DNA of 64,000 bases from Kineosporia aurantiaca JCM 3230 (GTDB lineage: Bacteria > Actinomycetota > Actinomycetes > Actinomycetales > Kineosporiaceae). How positions within the stretch are numbered: position 1 is the stretch's first letter; each line of letters starts with the position of its first letter. Position numbers and translations under genes: made by a program. The stretch lies in contig JODP01000004.1 in assembly GCA_000719025.1 (NCBI GenBank), positions 310,001 to 374,000 of the forward strand, written 5' to 3'. The notes under the pieces were generated by a model that was not told where the DNA came from, made no database searches, and worked only from the letters and a program-made list of their open reading frames with translations. Positions 33,824 through 42,709 of the stretch are shown here, piece by piece.

Positions 33824-34573
33824 ATGAACACACTGGTCGGACGCGTGGCCGTGGTCACTGGCGCGGGGAAAGGAATCGGCGCGGCGATCGCCTCCTCGTT
33901 GGCCCAGGAAGGAGCGGCCGTCGCCATCAGCTATGCCACCGATGCCGCGGCGGCGGAATCGGTGGTCAGCGCGATCCGGGACAGCGGCGGGCAAGCCATC
34001 GCGGTCCGTGCCGACGTCCGCGACACCGGCGACGTCAAGGCCCTGTTCGAAGCGGCCCGGGAAGCCTTCGGCCCGGTGACGATCCTGGTCAACAACGCGG
34101 CGGTCACGGCGTTCGCCCCCTTCGAGACGTTCGGCGAGGAGCAGTTCCGCACCGTGTTCGAAACCAACGTCCTGGGGGCCTTTCACACCATCCAGGAGTT
34201 CAGCGGGGCAACCGAGGCCGATGGTGGCGCGGTGATCAACATCAGCACGGCCGGCGTCTCCAGCACCCCGAGCTACGCCTCCCTCTACGTCGCGTCCAAG
34301 AGCGCACTGGCCACGGCGACCCGGGTGATCGCCAAGGAACTCGCCCCCCGGGGAATCCGGGTCAACGCCATCGCCCCGACCTACTCGGACACGGAGAGCT
34401 CCCGGGCGATGGGCTTCGTCGGCTCCGACGCCGCGGCCCAGGTGGCGGCCCAGATCCCGCTCGGCCGGCTCGGGAAGCCGGAGGACATCGGCCCGGTCGC
34501 TGCCTTCCTGGCTTCATCGGCGGCCGGTTTCATCACCGGGGAGGTCATCTACGCGACCGGTGGCGACCGCTGA
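33824..34573 (+). CDS. Short-chain dehydrogenase/reductase
   Basis: 249 aa classical SDR. NAD(P) motif TGAGKGIGAA near 12-21, NNAAV near 88, active-site Ser (INISTAGVSS) and YVASK catalytic pair. Ends with GFITGEVIYATGG, as in FabG-like enzymes. TAGGAGAG precedes the ATG. Probably an HxlR-controlled carbonyl reductase. Confidence 0.92.
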   Translation: MNTLVGRVAVVTGAGKGIGAAIASSLAQEGAAVAISYATDAAAAESVVSAIRDSGGQAIAVRADVRDTGDVKALFEAAREAFGPVTILVNNAAVTAFAPFETFGEEQFRTVFETNVLGAFHTIQEFSGATEADGGAVINISTAGVSSTPSYASLYVASKSALATATRVIAKELAPRGIRVNAIAPTYSDTESSRAMGFVGSDAAAQVAAQIPLGRLGKPEDIGPVAAFLASSAAGFITGEVIYATGGDR

Positions 34574-34608
34574 GGACGGATCCTCACACCCTTCAGTAAG
34601 CCCGGAAC

Positions 34609-34634
34609 GGCCGGTGCAGTCGCCTGCACCGGCC
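34609..34634. terminator. Terminator hairpin after the SDR gene
   Basis: GGCCGGTGCAG (34609-34619), loop TCGC, and the perfect 11-bp complement CTGCACCGGCC (34624-34634), between convergent genes. Confidence 0.8.
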
Positions 34635-34643
34635 CGTAACCCT

Positions 34644-34680
34644 GGTCAGTCGGTCAGTCGGTCAGTCGGTCAGTCGGTCA
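34644..34680. repeat. 8-bp tandem repeat, about 4.6 copies
   Basis: GGTCAGTC occurs four times exactly (34644-34675) followed by GGTCA. It lies between the SDR terminator and the stop codon of the secreted protein gene and overlaps that stop by a few bases. Exact short tandem copies suggest slippage. Confidence 0.9.
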
Positions 34681-35157
34681 GGCCGTCGGGGTGGGCGCCG
34701 GGGTGGTGGGCTCGGTCTCCGGAGCCGTGGCAGTCGTGTCTCGGGCGATGATCCGGGTGACGACCGTGGCCGACGTGGTCTGCCGCGTGTGGACGCTGAC
34801 CCGGTCCCCGGCCTGGATCTCAGCCAGGGTGGAACTCTGGCCGTCGCGGATGATCGTGGCGCCGGCCGGAACGCTCAGGGTCAGCGAGGTGTTGCGCAGC
34901 TTCTTGTCACGCCCACCGCGGACGGTGAAGGTAAGGGTCGCGGCGTCGGCGTCGACAGCGCTCACCGTCCCGGCATAGACGACGTTCTTGACCTTCTCCC
35001 GCTTGTCCTTCCCGGGCTTCGCATCCTCGGAGTGCTTGTCGTGGTCGGATTTCCCGGCGGCCGAATGGGTGAGCGTCGCAGCCGAGGCCACGGTGGCTCC
35101 CGCGACCGGAAGGACGAGAGCCACGGCCAGGGCGAGCGCGGCGGAGCGGTGTTTCAT
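34678..35157 (-). CDS. Secreted DUF5666-like protein under c-di-GMP riboswitch
   Basis: 159 aa. Signal peptide about 1-27 (ALALAVALVLPVAGATVASA-A), a very charged His/Asp/Lys stretch (SDHDKHSEDAKPGKDKREK), then one small beta domain (about 55-130: YAGTVSAVDADAATLTF, TIIRDG, LAEIQAGDRVSVHTR) resembling DUF5666/OB-like folds, and a Thr/Pro-rich tail (ETEPTTPAPTPTA). Exported, function unknown. The aptamer of a GEMM-I riboswitch ends six bases before the ATG, so expression should follow c-di-GMP levels. Confidence 0.75.
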   Translation of the reverse strand: MKHRSAALALAVALVLPVAGATVASAATLTHSAAGKSDHDKHSEDAKPGKDKREKVKNVVYAGTVSAVDADAATLTFTVRGGRDKKLRNTSLTLSVPAGATIIRDGQSSTLAEIQAGDRVSVHTRQTTSATVVTRIIARDTTATAPETEPTTPAPTPTA

Positions 35158-35162
35158 GCATC

Positions 35163-35258
35163 AGTCCTTCGGTAACCGGGCCACCTCCGCCTGATGGGCA
35201 GGCAGAGGTCCCTGGGCTTTGCGTCCCCGGTTCGCACCGGGTTTGCCGGGATCCAGAC
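35163..35258 (-). promoter_or_regulatory. c-di-GMP-I (GEMM-I) riboswitch
   Basis: On the minus strand: GGCAAACCCGG, tetraloop segment TGCGAA closing a CCCGG/CCGGG helix, then GGACGCAAAGCCCAGGG, a helix CCTCTGCCTG/CAGGCGGAGG, and GGCCCGGTTACCGAAGGACT. These are the conserved joining segments and both helices of the class I c-di-GMP aptamer. The AAGGA at its 3' end would be the Shine-Dalgarno for the ATG at 35157, implying translational control. A GCGC hairpin (35259-35273) precedes the aptamer. Confidence 0.85.
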
Positions 35259-35350
35259 CGCGCTTCGAGCGCGTTCACTCTCCGACAGGCTGCGGCCGGG
35301 ACCCTCTCCAGGCCAATCCGCCAAGCCGGTGAACGGGTCACCCAGAGCAA

Positions 35351-37120
35351 TCAGTCCCCGTCGGGACCGCGAAACACCGGAACGCTCCACTGGAGCCGGG
35401 ACCCGGTCGGGTCCCCGGCTCCGAACGTCATCGAACCACCGTGCCGCCGGGCCCGGCTGCGAAGGTTCTCGAGGCCGTGACCACGATCGGCGCCCGGGCC
35501 GCTGCCGTCGTCCTGCACCTCGAGGACCACCTGGTCCGAGCGCACGGTCAGGACAACGGTGACCGAACTCGCGCCGGCGTGGCGGGCGGTGTTGCTCAGC
35601 GCTTCCCGGGTCACGGCCATCAGATCCTCGGCGAGATCGCCCCGCAGCGTGTCGATCACGCCGGAGAACCGGACGGAGGGATCGAAACCCAGCGCGGGAG
35701 CGGCCTGACCGGCGACATCGAGCAACCGGGCCCGCAGTCCCTGCCGCTGCTGCGAATCCGACCGCTGAAGCTGGAAGATCGTGGTCCGGATCTGGCTGAT
35801 CGTCTCGTCCAGGTCGTCGACCACCCCCAGGATCCGCTCCGTCTCCGGTCCGCCGGGCGAGCGGGCCACCACCGCCTGCAGGCTCAGGCCGGCCGCGAAC
35901 AGCATCTGGATGACGTGATCGTGCAGGTCCTCGCCGATCCGCTGACGGTCGTCGAGCATGGCCGCACGCTGCTGCTCGCGACGGGCCTCGGCCAGTTCCA
36001 CCGCGACCGAGGCCTGACTGGCGAAAGATGTGGCCAGGTCCAGGTCCTCAGCGCTGAAGGCGATGCGCCCCCGCAGGCGGAACACGCTGAGCACGCCGTG
36101 CGTCTGCCGTGACCCTTTGAGCGGGATCGCCATCACCGGGCCGATGTCCAGCTTGTCGGACGCCGCGGTGAGCAGGTTGCGCTCACCGGGGTGAGCGATC
36201 ATCAGAGGGGTGCCCTCGGTCAGCACGCTCCCGCTGATCGAGCCCTCCCGCGGCATCATCCGTCCTTCGATCTCCGCCGCCGCGGCTCCCACCGCGACCT
36301 GGACACGGAGCTGGTCGCCGGTCCCGGCCGGGACCGACACGGTGACCACGTCGGCCCGGGCCACCTGGAGACTCTGCTCGGCGATCAGCCGCAGCGGCGG
36401 TGCCTCGCCGACCGATTCCCCGGACAGCAGATGCCGGTGGATCACCTCCGACGCCTGCAGCCACTGCCCCCGGGACCGCGCCGACTCGTACAGCCGGGCG
36501 TTCGCGATGGCCGCACCCGCGGTGGCCGCCAGCGCCCGGGCCAGCTCCTCGTCCTCCGCGCTGAACCCGCCCTTGGTGCTCTCGGTCAGGTAGAGGTTGC
36601 CGAACACCTCACCGCGCACCTCGATCGGGGTCCCCAGGAAACTCTCCATCGGTGGATGTCCCGATGGGAACCCGACGGAACGCCGGTCGTCCCCGATCCG
36701 AGCGAGCCGAATCGCGCGGGGATCCTCGATCAGCGCGCCGAGCAGTCCTTTTCCCTCGGGAAGGTGACCGATGAGGGCCACCGTCTCCTCCGGCATCCCG
36801 GTATGGAGAAACTCGGCCAGACGACCGCCTTCCGGGGCGTTCACCCCCAGAGCCGCGTACCGCGCGCCGATCAGCTCACAGCTGGCCTCGATCACCTGGC
36901 GCAGCACCGCCTCCAGATCGAGGTTCCCGGTGATGAACTGGTTGGCCTTGATCAGCCCCCGCAGCCGCCCCTGGGTCGCCATCACCTCCTGCGCCCGGCC
37001 GACCAGCTGGGCGAGCAGATCGTCCAGCTCCAGGCGAGGGAGATCGGGGAACGTCAGGGACGGAGGGACGACCGTCTCGCGGTCTGCCTCTCCGATGCTT
37101 TCCTGGTCATTGACGTCCAT
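35351..37120 (-). CDS. GAF-domain sensor histidine kinase (NarL/DevS type)
   Basis: 589 aa cytoplasmic kinase. Two GAF domains (about 55-205 and 225-375; first with FITGNLDLEAVLRQVIEASCELIGARYAALGV), then a HisKA_3 dimerisation helix with the phospho-acceptor in EDLHDHVIQMLFAAGLSLQ (about 396) and a HATPase with TREALSNTARHA and GHGLENLRSRA. The architecture matches DevS/DosT of mycobacteria, which sense O2, NO or redox via haem. No DevR-like response regulator is adjacent. Start ATG 37120. Confidence 0.9.
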   Translation of the reverse strand: MDVNDQESIGEADRETVVPPSLTFPDLPRLELDDLLAQLVGRAQEVMATQGRLRGLIKANQFITGNLDLEAVLRQVIEASCELIGARYAALGVNAPEGGRLAEFLHTGMPEETVALIGHLPEGKGLLGALIEDPRAIRLARIGDDRRSVGFPSGHPPMESFLGTPIEVRGEVFGNLYLTESTKGGFSAEDEELARALAATAGAAIANARLYESARSRGQWLQASEVIHRHLLSGESVGEAPPLRLIAEQSLQVARADVVTVSVPAGTGDQLRVQVAVGAAAAEIEGRMMPREGSISGSVLTEGTPLMIAHPGERNLLTAASDKLDIGPVMAIPLKGSRQTHGVLSVFRLRGRIAFSAEDLDLATSFASQASVAVELAEARREQQRAAMLDDRQRIGEDLHDHVIQMLFAAGLSLQAVVARSPGGPETERILGVVDDLDETISQIRTTIFQLQRSDSQQRQGLRARLLDVAGQAAPALGFDPSVRFSGVIDTLRGDLAEDLMAVTREALSNTARHAGASSVTVVLTVRSDQVVLEVQDDGSGPGADRGHGLENLRSRARRHGGSMTFGAGDPTGSRLQWSVPVFRGPDGD

Positions 37121-37190
37121 ACCGCCAGCGACGCTAGCAGTGCCCTGGCCGGCTGCCTAGCGTCCGGCGCCCGGGTCCGGACCCGTCCGG

Positions 37191-39560
37191 TTACTCAGAG
37201 GCCGACTGCTCGACCGGCATCTGGTCAGAGGTAGGGACGGGGGGCGAAATGTCCTGCGGGGGTGCGGGCCGTCCCAGATAGTAGCCCTGGGCCAGTTCGC
37301 ACCCCTGGGCCGTCAGCCGGTCGAGTTGTTCCCGGGTCTCGACTCCTTCGGCCACGACGTCGAGGCCGAAAGCATGGGCCGCGGTGATCATCAGGTGGAC
37401 CAGGGCGGTGGTCGCCGGGTCGGTGGAGTGCAGGAAACTCTGATCGATCTTGAGCGTGTCGACCTGCAGTTTCTGCAGCTGCCCGATGGACGTGTATCCG
37501 GTACCGAAGTCGTCCAGGCTGATCGCGACGCCCAAGGCGCGCAGTTCCTGCAGGTGCACGTCCGCGGTGGGCTCGTCGAGCAGCGCGGTCTCGGTGATCT
37601 CCAGGACCAGTTGCCGGGCCGGCAGGCCGCTTTGGGCGAGGGCCTCGCGCACCTCCGGGACCAGCGTGCGGCTGGAGAGGTGCCGGGCCGAGATGTTGAC
37701 CGCGACCGTGACGTCCGCGTGGCCGACCGGGTCCTGCCGGACCCACTCGGCCAGCTGGCCGGTCGCCCGGTTCAGCACCCAGCGGCCGATCTCGCAGATC
37801 AGCTGGGACTGCTCGGCGACCGGGATGAAGTCGATGGGCGGGACCAGTCCGCGCTCGGGGTCCCGCCAGCGGATCAGCGCCTCGTATCCGCGCAGCTCTT
37901 GGGTGGCCAGGCTCAGGACCGGCTGATAGTGCAGTTCGAATTCCTCGGCCCCTAAACCCTCCCGGATCCGCGCCTCGAGCGCCGCCCGTTCTTCCAATTC
38001 GGCGCGGAGGGCGGCATCGAACATCTCGGCCCGGCCCCGCCCGTTCGCCTTGGCCCGATAAGCGGCCAGGTCGGCGCTCTGCAGGAGATGCTCGGGATTG
38101 ACCTCACCGTCCCGGGCCAGGGCCACCCCCACGCTGGCGCCGATCAACGCCCGGCCGGACCCGGTCCTGATCGGCTGGCTCACCGCCGCGACCAGCCGTT
38201 CCGCGATCTGCATCAGCTCGGCCGGAGGCGGTACGGGGTCGATCAGCACGACGAACTCGTCTCCGCCCTGCCGGGCCAGGACGTCACCGGCCCTCAGCAC
38301 CGACCGCATGCGCTGCGCGGTGACCCGCAGGACCTCGTCCCCGGCGGCATGCCCCAGGGTGTCGTTGACCCGCTTGAAGTAGTCCAGGTCGACGAACAGC
38401 ACCGCGACCTCCTGCCCGAGCCGGGAGGCCCGGTGCATCACCCCGCTGAGCAGTTCCAGGAGATAGGCCCGGTTGGGCAGATCGGTGAGGGCGTCGTGGG
38501 CGGCCTGGTGCTGCAGGTCCTGGCGGTACCGGTCGCGTTGGTGCGTGGAGATCTGGAGCTGGCGGTTGGCGATCCCCATCCGGGTCGGCACCAGCACGGT
38601 CAGCAGGACCGAGGCGATCACCAGGGCAGGAACGTCCAGCTGCCTCCCGTCGCGGACCAGGCTCAACAGCAGGGCAACCGGGATCACCAGCAGCGCACCG
38701 TACATCGAGGCCAGGCGCAGCGGTGTGAGCAGACCCGAGACCGGCAGCTCGTCCTCGACCGGGACGGCCGGTGGCGCCCCGGTATCGGCGGCCCCGGTGG
38801 CGGCGATACCGGAGCGCAGGCCGGCGTATCCCCAGGCCGCATACATCACCAGATAGACCGATTCGAACAGGCGGCTCTGCGGCGTCAGCACCGTACTGGA
38901 GAGGCCGTAGACGGTGTCACCGACCAGCGTGGCCACCGTGCCCGCCGCCAGCGCGGTCACCACGGTGCGCTCCAGCACGAGAACCGGGCTGGTGAGCAGC
39001 CAGACCAGCAACGCCAGCAGGGCGATGTTGCCCAGCGGATACCCCAGTTGCACCACGGTCACCGTGCTCAGGCCGTCCTGGACCGGCACGCTCAGCGCCA
39101 CCCACAGCAGCAGCCCTCCGCCGACGGTCATCACGGCCGCATCCAGCACCCCGGCAATGTCCCAGGGCCGCCCCCGCTGAAGCAGGGCCAGCCCGGCCGA
39201 CAATCCGATGTACCCGACCAGGTACCCGGCATCTGCTGCGGACGGATAGGGCATTTCGGCCTTGGACAGGACATAGCCCAGGGAAACACCGTCCCCGGCC
39301 ACGATCGCCAGCGAGCCCAGCGCGAAGACCATCCAGCCCAGCCGCCGATGACGATCGAACCAGCCGCCGACCACGATCGCAGCCACCGTCACCCCGGCGA
39401 ACACCAGTTCGGCCAGGCTTCGGGGCGGGCCGGCTGGAACCAGCCAGTACAGGCCCGCGAGAACGCCCATCAGGCACAGGTATCCGCGGGGCGCGAGGGT
39501 TCGCATGAACACGGCTCGACAGGTAAACCGCGCTCGTTGAGACTCCATGGGCCGACTCAC
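37191..39560 (-). CDS. Multi-pass membrane GGDEF-EAL protein
   Basis: 789 aa from GTG 39560; ATG 39548 or 39506 are alternatives. The N-terminal 300 residues hold about eight to ten hydrophobic segments that may form an integral-membrane sensor. GGDEF domain: LTDLPNRAYLLELL, RQGGDEFVVL (about 435). EAL domain: YEALIRWRDPERG (about 557), NISARHLSS, DDFGTGYTSIGQL, KIDQSFL. Both catalytic motifs are intact. Located upstream (70 bp) of the GAF kinase in the same direction, so the two may be co-transcribed and feed the riboswitch gene beyond. Confidence 0.88.
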   Translation of the reverse strand: MSRPMESQRARFTCRAVFMRTLAPRGYLCLMGVLAGLYWLVPAGPPRSLAELVFAGVTVAAIVVGGWFDRHRRLGWMVFALGSLAIVAGDGVSLGYVLSKAEMPYPSAADAGYLVGYIGLSAGLALLQRGRPWDIAGVLDAAVMTVGGGLLLWVALSVPVQDGLSTVTVVQLGYPLGNIALLALLVWLLTSPVLVLERTVVTALAAGTVATLVGDTVYGLSSTVLTPQSRLFESVYLVMYAAWGYAGLRSGIAATGAADTGAPPAVPVEDELPVSGLLTPLRLASMYGALLVIPVALLLSLVRDGRQLDVPALVIASVLLTVLVPTRMGIANRQLQISTHQRDRYRQDLQHQAAHDALTDLPNRAYLLELLSGVMHRASRLGQEVAVLFVDLDYFKRVNDTLGHAAGDEVLRVTAQRMRSVLRAGDVLARQGGDEFVVLIDPVPPPAELMQIAERLVAAVSQPIRTGSGRALIGASVGVALARDGEVNPEHLLQSADLAAYRAKANGRGRAEMFDAALRAELEERAALEARIREGLGAEEFELHYQPVLSLATQELRGYEALIRWRDPERGLVPPIDFIPVAEQSQLICEIGRWVLNRATGQLAEWVRQDPVGHADVTVAVNISARHLSSRTLVPEVREALAQSGLPARQLVLEITETALLDEPTADVHLQELRALGVAISLDDFGTGYTSIGQLQKLQVDTLKIDQSFLHSTDPATTALVHLMITAAHAFGLDVVAEGVETREQLDRLTAQGCELAQGYYLGRPAPPQDISPPVPTSDQMPVEQSASE

Positions 39561-39750
39561 ACACCTGGCCCCTTAGTACGGAAGTCAGCGCCGGCATCGG
39601 ACTGCTGCAACCTGGCGATGAGGAGTTCCTGTCATGGCCGGTACTGGCAGTACCTGGTACGTCAGGGTCTCCCACCGCACCCCGGAAACGACTTCCATGG
39701 AAACGGAGGCGGCCAGTCCGAAGCTGCCCGTTCGGAAGGATCCACAACAG

Positions 39751-40788
39751 GTGCGAGCAACATTTATGTACGGCGCCGGTGACGTTCGCGTCGAGCAGGT
39801 GGCTGACGCCACCATCCAGCAGCCGACCGACGCGGTCGTCCGGATCGTCCGTTCCTGCGTCTGCGGGTCCGATCTGCACCCCTACGGCAGTATGGACGCC
39901 AGCAGTCACGGAGCCGCCATGGGTCACGAGTTCATCGGCATCGTCGAGGAAACCGGCTCCGCCGTCACCAACCTGGTCAAGGGCGACTTCGTCATCTCCC
40001 CCTTCGCCTACTCCGACAACACCTGCGACTTCTGCCAGGACGGCTTCCAGACCGCCTGCGTCAACGGCGGCTGGTACGGCCTCGGCGACGTCGGAGGCGC
40101 CCAGGCCGAAGCCGTGCGCGTCCCCCAGGCCGCCGGCACCCTGGTGAAGGTCCCCGCCGGGGTCGACGAGGCCCTCTACCCATCCCTGCTGGCCTTGTCC
40201 GACGTGTACCTCACCGGCTACCACGCCGCATTCATGGGCAAGGTCCAGCCCGGCAAGACCGTCACCGTCATCGGCGACGGCGCCGTGGGCCTGTCCGCGG
40301 TGCTGTCGGCCAAGCAGATGGGCGCCGAGCGCATCATCCTGATGGGCCACCACAAAGACCGCACCGACCTCGGTCAGGAGTTCGGCGCTACCGACATCGT
40401 CGCCGAACGCGGCCAGGAAGGCGTGGCCAGGGTCATGGAACTGACCGGCGGCCAAGGTTCACACATCGTCCTCGAAGCAGTCGGCCATATGCCCGCCTAC
40501 GAGCAGGCCTACGGAATCGTCCGTCCCGGTGGCGTGATCAGCCGCGTCGGCGTCCCCCAGTACGAGGACGCACCCGTCGGTTTCGGATCGCTCTTCGGCA
40601 AGAACGCCACCCTCAACGGCGGCCCGGCCCCGGTCCGCGCCTACATCGACTCCGTCCTGCCCGACGTTCTCGAAGGACGCATCAACCCCGGCAAGGTCTT
40701 CGACCGCACCCTCACCCTCGACGAGGTCCCCGCCGCCTACCAGGCGATGGCCGCCCGCGACGCGCTCAAGGTGCAGCTCACCCTCTGA
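39751..40788 (+). CDS. Zinc-dependent alcohol dehydrogenase family protein
   Basis: 345 aa from GTG 39751, with GGAAGGA ten bases upstream; a longer frame opens at 39634, but a paralogue at 52269-53306 also starts at this point (RATLMYGAGDVRVE). Catalytic zinc ligands in CVCGSDLHPYG and GHEFIG; structural zinc cysteines in CDFCQDGFQTAC. Rossmann motif GDGAVGLSAVLSAKQMGAE. First gene of an operon with CMD, AKR and cupin genes. Confidence 0.88.
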   Translation: MRATFMYGAGDVRVEQVADATIQQPTDAVVRIVRSCVCGSDLHPYGSMDASSHGAAMGHEFIGIVEETGSAVTNLVKGDFVISPFAYSDNTCDFCQDGFQTACVNGGWYGLGDVGGAQAEAVRVPQAAGTLVKVPAGVDEALYPSLLALSDVYLTGYHAAFMGKVQPGKTVTVIGDGAVGLSAVLSAKQMGAERIILMGHHKDRTDLGQEFGATDIVAERGQEGVARVMELTGGQGSHIVLEAVGHMPAYEQAYGIVRPGGVISRVGVPQYEDAPVGFGSLFGKNATLNGGPAPVRAYIDSVLPDVLEGRINPGKVFDRTLTLDEVPAAYQAMAARDALKVQLTL

Positions 40789-40814
40789 ATACCTGACCGA
40801 AAGGCACTGCACCC

Positions 40815-41567
40815 ATGGCGCTGAGCGAAATCGCCCGTGAGAACCACGACGCGCTCTTCCCGCAGCCGGTATCCGGCCTGAGCGCCACCGACCCCGAACT
40901 CGTCGAGTACTTCGGCAACTTCGCGTTCGACGAGGTGCTCAGATCCGGGGATCTGGAACCCCGCACCCGGCTGATCGTGCAGCTGTCCGCTCTGATCGGC
41001 AGCGGCTCCCTCCGCGAGTTCCGGATTCTCCTGGGCGGTGCCCTCACCATCGGCCTCACCCCGGTCGAGGCGAAAGAGATGGTCTACCAGTCCGTCGCCT
41101 ACGTCGGCATGGGCCGGGCCATCGACTTCGTGCACGCCACCAACGACGTCCTGACCGAACGCGGCGTCGAACTCCCCCTGGCCGGACAGTCGACCACGAC
41201 ACCGGACGACCGGGCCGAGAAGGGCCTGGCCGTTCAGAAGCAGATCGTCGGCGCGGACGCGGTCGACGCCCTGTACGCCGAAGCCCCCGCAGATGAGCAG
41301 CACATCCAGCAACTTCTGTCCGCCAACTGCTTCGGGGACCACTACACCCGCACCGGACTCGACCTCCAGACCCGGGAACTGGTCACCCTGGCGATCCTGA
41401 TTGCCCTTGGCGGAGCCGACCCGCAGGTCAAGGGCCATGTCGTGGCCAACCTGAACGTCGGCCACGACCGCGCCCTCCTGCTCACCGTCATCACCCAGCT
41501 CCTGCCGTTCGTCGGCTACCCCCGCACGCTCAACGCCCTGCGCGCCCTCGACGAAGTCACCCTCTGA
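40815..41567 (+). CDS. Carboxymuconolactone decarboxylase-family protein (two CMD domains)
   Basis: 250 aa with two CMD repeats (about 25-115 and 155-245), each with the family's charged-hydrophobic pattern (RTRLIVQLSALIGSGSLREFRILLGGAL; TRELVTLAILIALGGADPQVKGHV). The CxxC of peroxidase-type (AhpD) members is absent, so a decarboxylase or unknown activity is more likely. Starts 26 bp after the ADH stop; followed 11 bp later by the AKR remnant. Confidence 0.85.
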   Translation: MALSEIARENHDALFPQPVSGLSATDPELVEYFGNFAFDEVLRSGDLEPRTRLIVQLSALIGSGSLREFRILLGGALTIGLTPVEAKEMVYQSVAYVGMGRAIDFVHATNDVLTERGVELPLAGQSTTTPDDRAEKGLAVQKQIVGADAVDALYAEAPADEQHIQQLLSANCFGDHYTRTGLDLQTRELVTLAILIALGGADPQVKGHVVANLNVGHDRALLLTVITQLLPFVGYPRTLNALRALDEVTL

Positions 41568-41578
41568 GGAGTTCGACC

Positions 41579-42245
41579 ATGGAATACACCCGCCTGGGAT
41601 CGTCCGGTCTCCAGATCAGCCGGATCGCCCTCGGTAGCATGAGTTTCGGCAAGCCCGGCACCGGCCGGGACTGGGCCCTGGACAGCGACGGCGCCGAGCC
41701 GCTCTTCCGCCAGGCCGTCGAGCTGGGGATCACCTTCTGGGACACCGCCAACGTCTACGGAGCGGGCACCAGCGAGGAGATCACCGGCGCGGCCATCCGG
41801 AAATACACCAGCCGCGACCAGGTCGTGCTGGCCACCAAGCTGTTCGGCCCGATCGGTGACGGCCCGGGCGGCCATCCCGTGGTCCCCGCTCGCAGCCGGC
41901 CTGGTGGCCCGCCCCTGGGGTGAGCAGAGCACCACCCGCGGCCAGTCCAACCCGACCACCGACTCGTCCGGTAATCCATTGTGGCTGGAGTCCGACAAGG
42001 CAACCGTGGACGCGGTCGAGGACATCGCGGCCCAGCGCGGCGTCCCGATGGCAACGGTCGCCCTGGCCTGGGTCCTGAACAACCCGGTGGTGGACGCGCC
42101 CATCATCGGCTCGACCAAGGCCCACCATCTGGCCGACGCCGTCGCCGCCCTCGACCTGAAGCTCTCCGAGGACGAGATCACCCGCCTCGAGCAGGCTTAC
42201 ACGCCCCGCACCCCCACCTACTACGGCAGCAAGTCCGGCTACTGA
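41579..42245 (+). pseudogene. Aldo/keto reductase with internal deletion
   Basis: The first part (EYTRLGSSGLQISRIALGS to LATKLFGPIGDGPGG, 41579 to about 41865) is a normal AKR N-terminus with the active-site DTANVYG and LATKLF. The frame then jumps: from 41871 another frame gives AIPWSPLAAGLVARPWG through VDAPIIGSTKAHHLADAVAALDLKLSEDE to the stop at 42245, a normal C-terminus. Full-length relatives are about 330 aa; only about 222 codons are left, so roughly 105 residues (sheets 4 to 6 of the barrel) are missing, out of frame. Inactive by any reading. Confidence 0.8.
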
Positions 42246-42259
42246 CCCTAGGGAATCCG

Positions 42260-42709
42260 ATGAACATCGAACCCACCATCCCCACCTCGAAGAACCCGTC
42301 CGAGCAGTTCGCCGGCGAGGTCTGGCTCGACCCGATCGCCCTGCCCCACGAGAGCAGCCAGCGCATGATCGTGGCCACCGTCCGCTTCGCCCCCGGCGCC
42401 CGCACCGCCTGGCACTCCCACGCCCGCGGCCAGTACCTACGGGTCACCGCCGGCATCGCCCGCTTCGGCAGCCGGGACGGAAAGATCATCGACGTCCACC
42501 CCGGCCAGACCCTCTACACCCCGCCCGGCGAGGAACACTGGCACGCCGCCGCACCCGGCTGCTTCATGGAGCACATCGCCATGCTCGAGAACGCCGACGA
42601 CCCGGCCGACACGACGCAGTGGCTGGAGCACATCACCGATGACGAATACAACGGGTCTGAGGTCTTCAGCACGCTTCTCAGGCCCGCACCAACTGCAGAA
42701 CCGGGATGA
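42260..42709 (+). CDS. Cupin-domain protein
   Basis: 149 aa single-domain cupin. First motif TAWHSHARGQYLRV (His/His/metal-binding), second motif GQTLYTPPGEEHWHAAA. Likely binds a metal and acts as isomerase or dioxygenase, or serves as a quencher in the ADH-CMD operon. ATG 42260 is 14 bp after the AKR stop. The 3' end overlaps the convergent F420 gene by 32 bp. Confidence 0.87.
   Translation: MNIEPTIPTSKNPSEQFAGEVWLDPIALPHESSQRMIVATVRFAPGARTAWHSHARGQYLRVTAGIARFGSRDGKIIDVHPGQTLYTPPGEEHWHAAAPGCFMEHIAMLENADDPADTTQWLEHITDDEYNGSEVFSTLLRPAPTAEPG

Noticed and set aside
34644..34680. Possible CRISPR or attachment site
   Set aside because: Eight-base units with no spacers; a simple tandem repeat.
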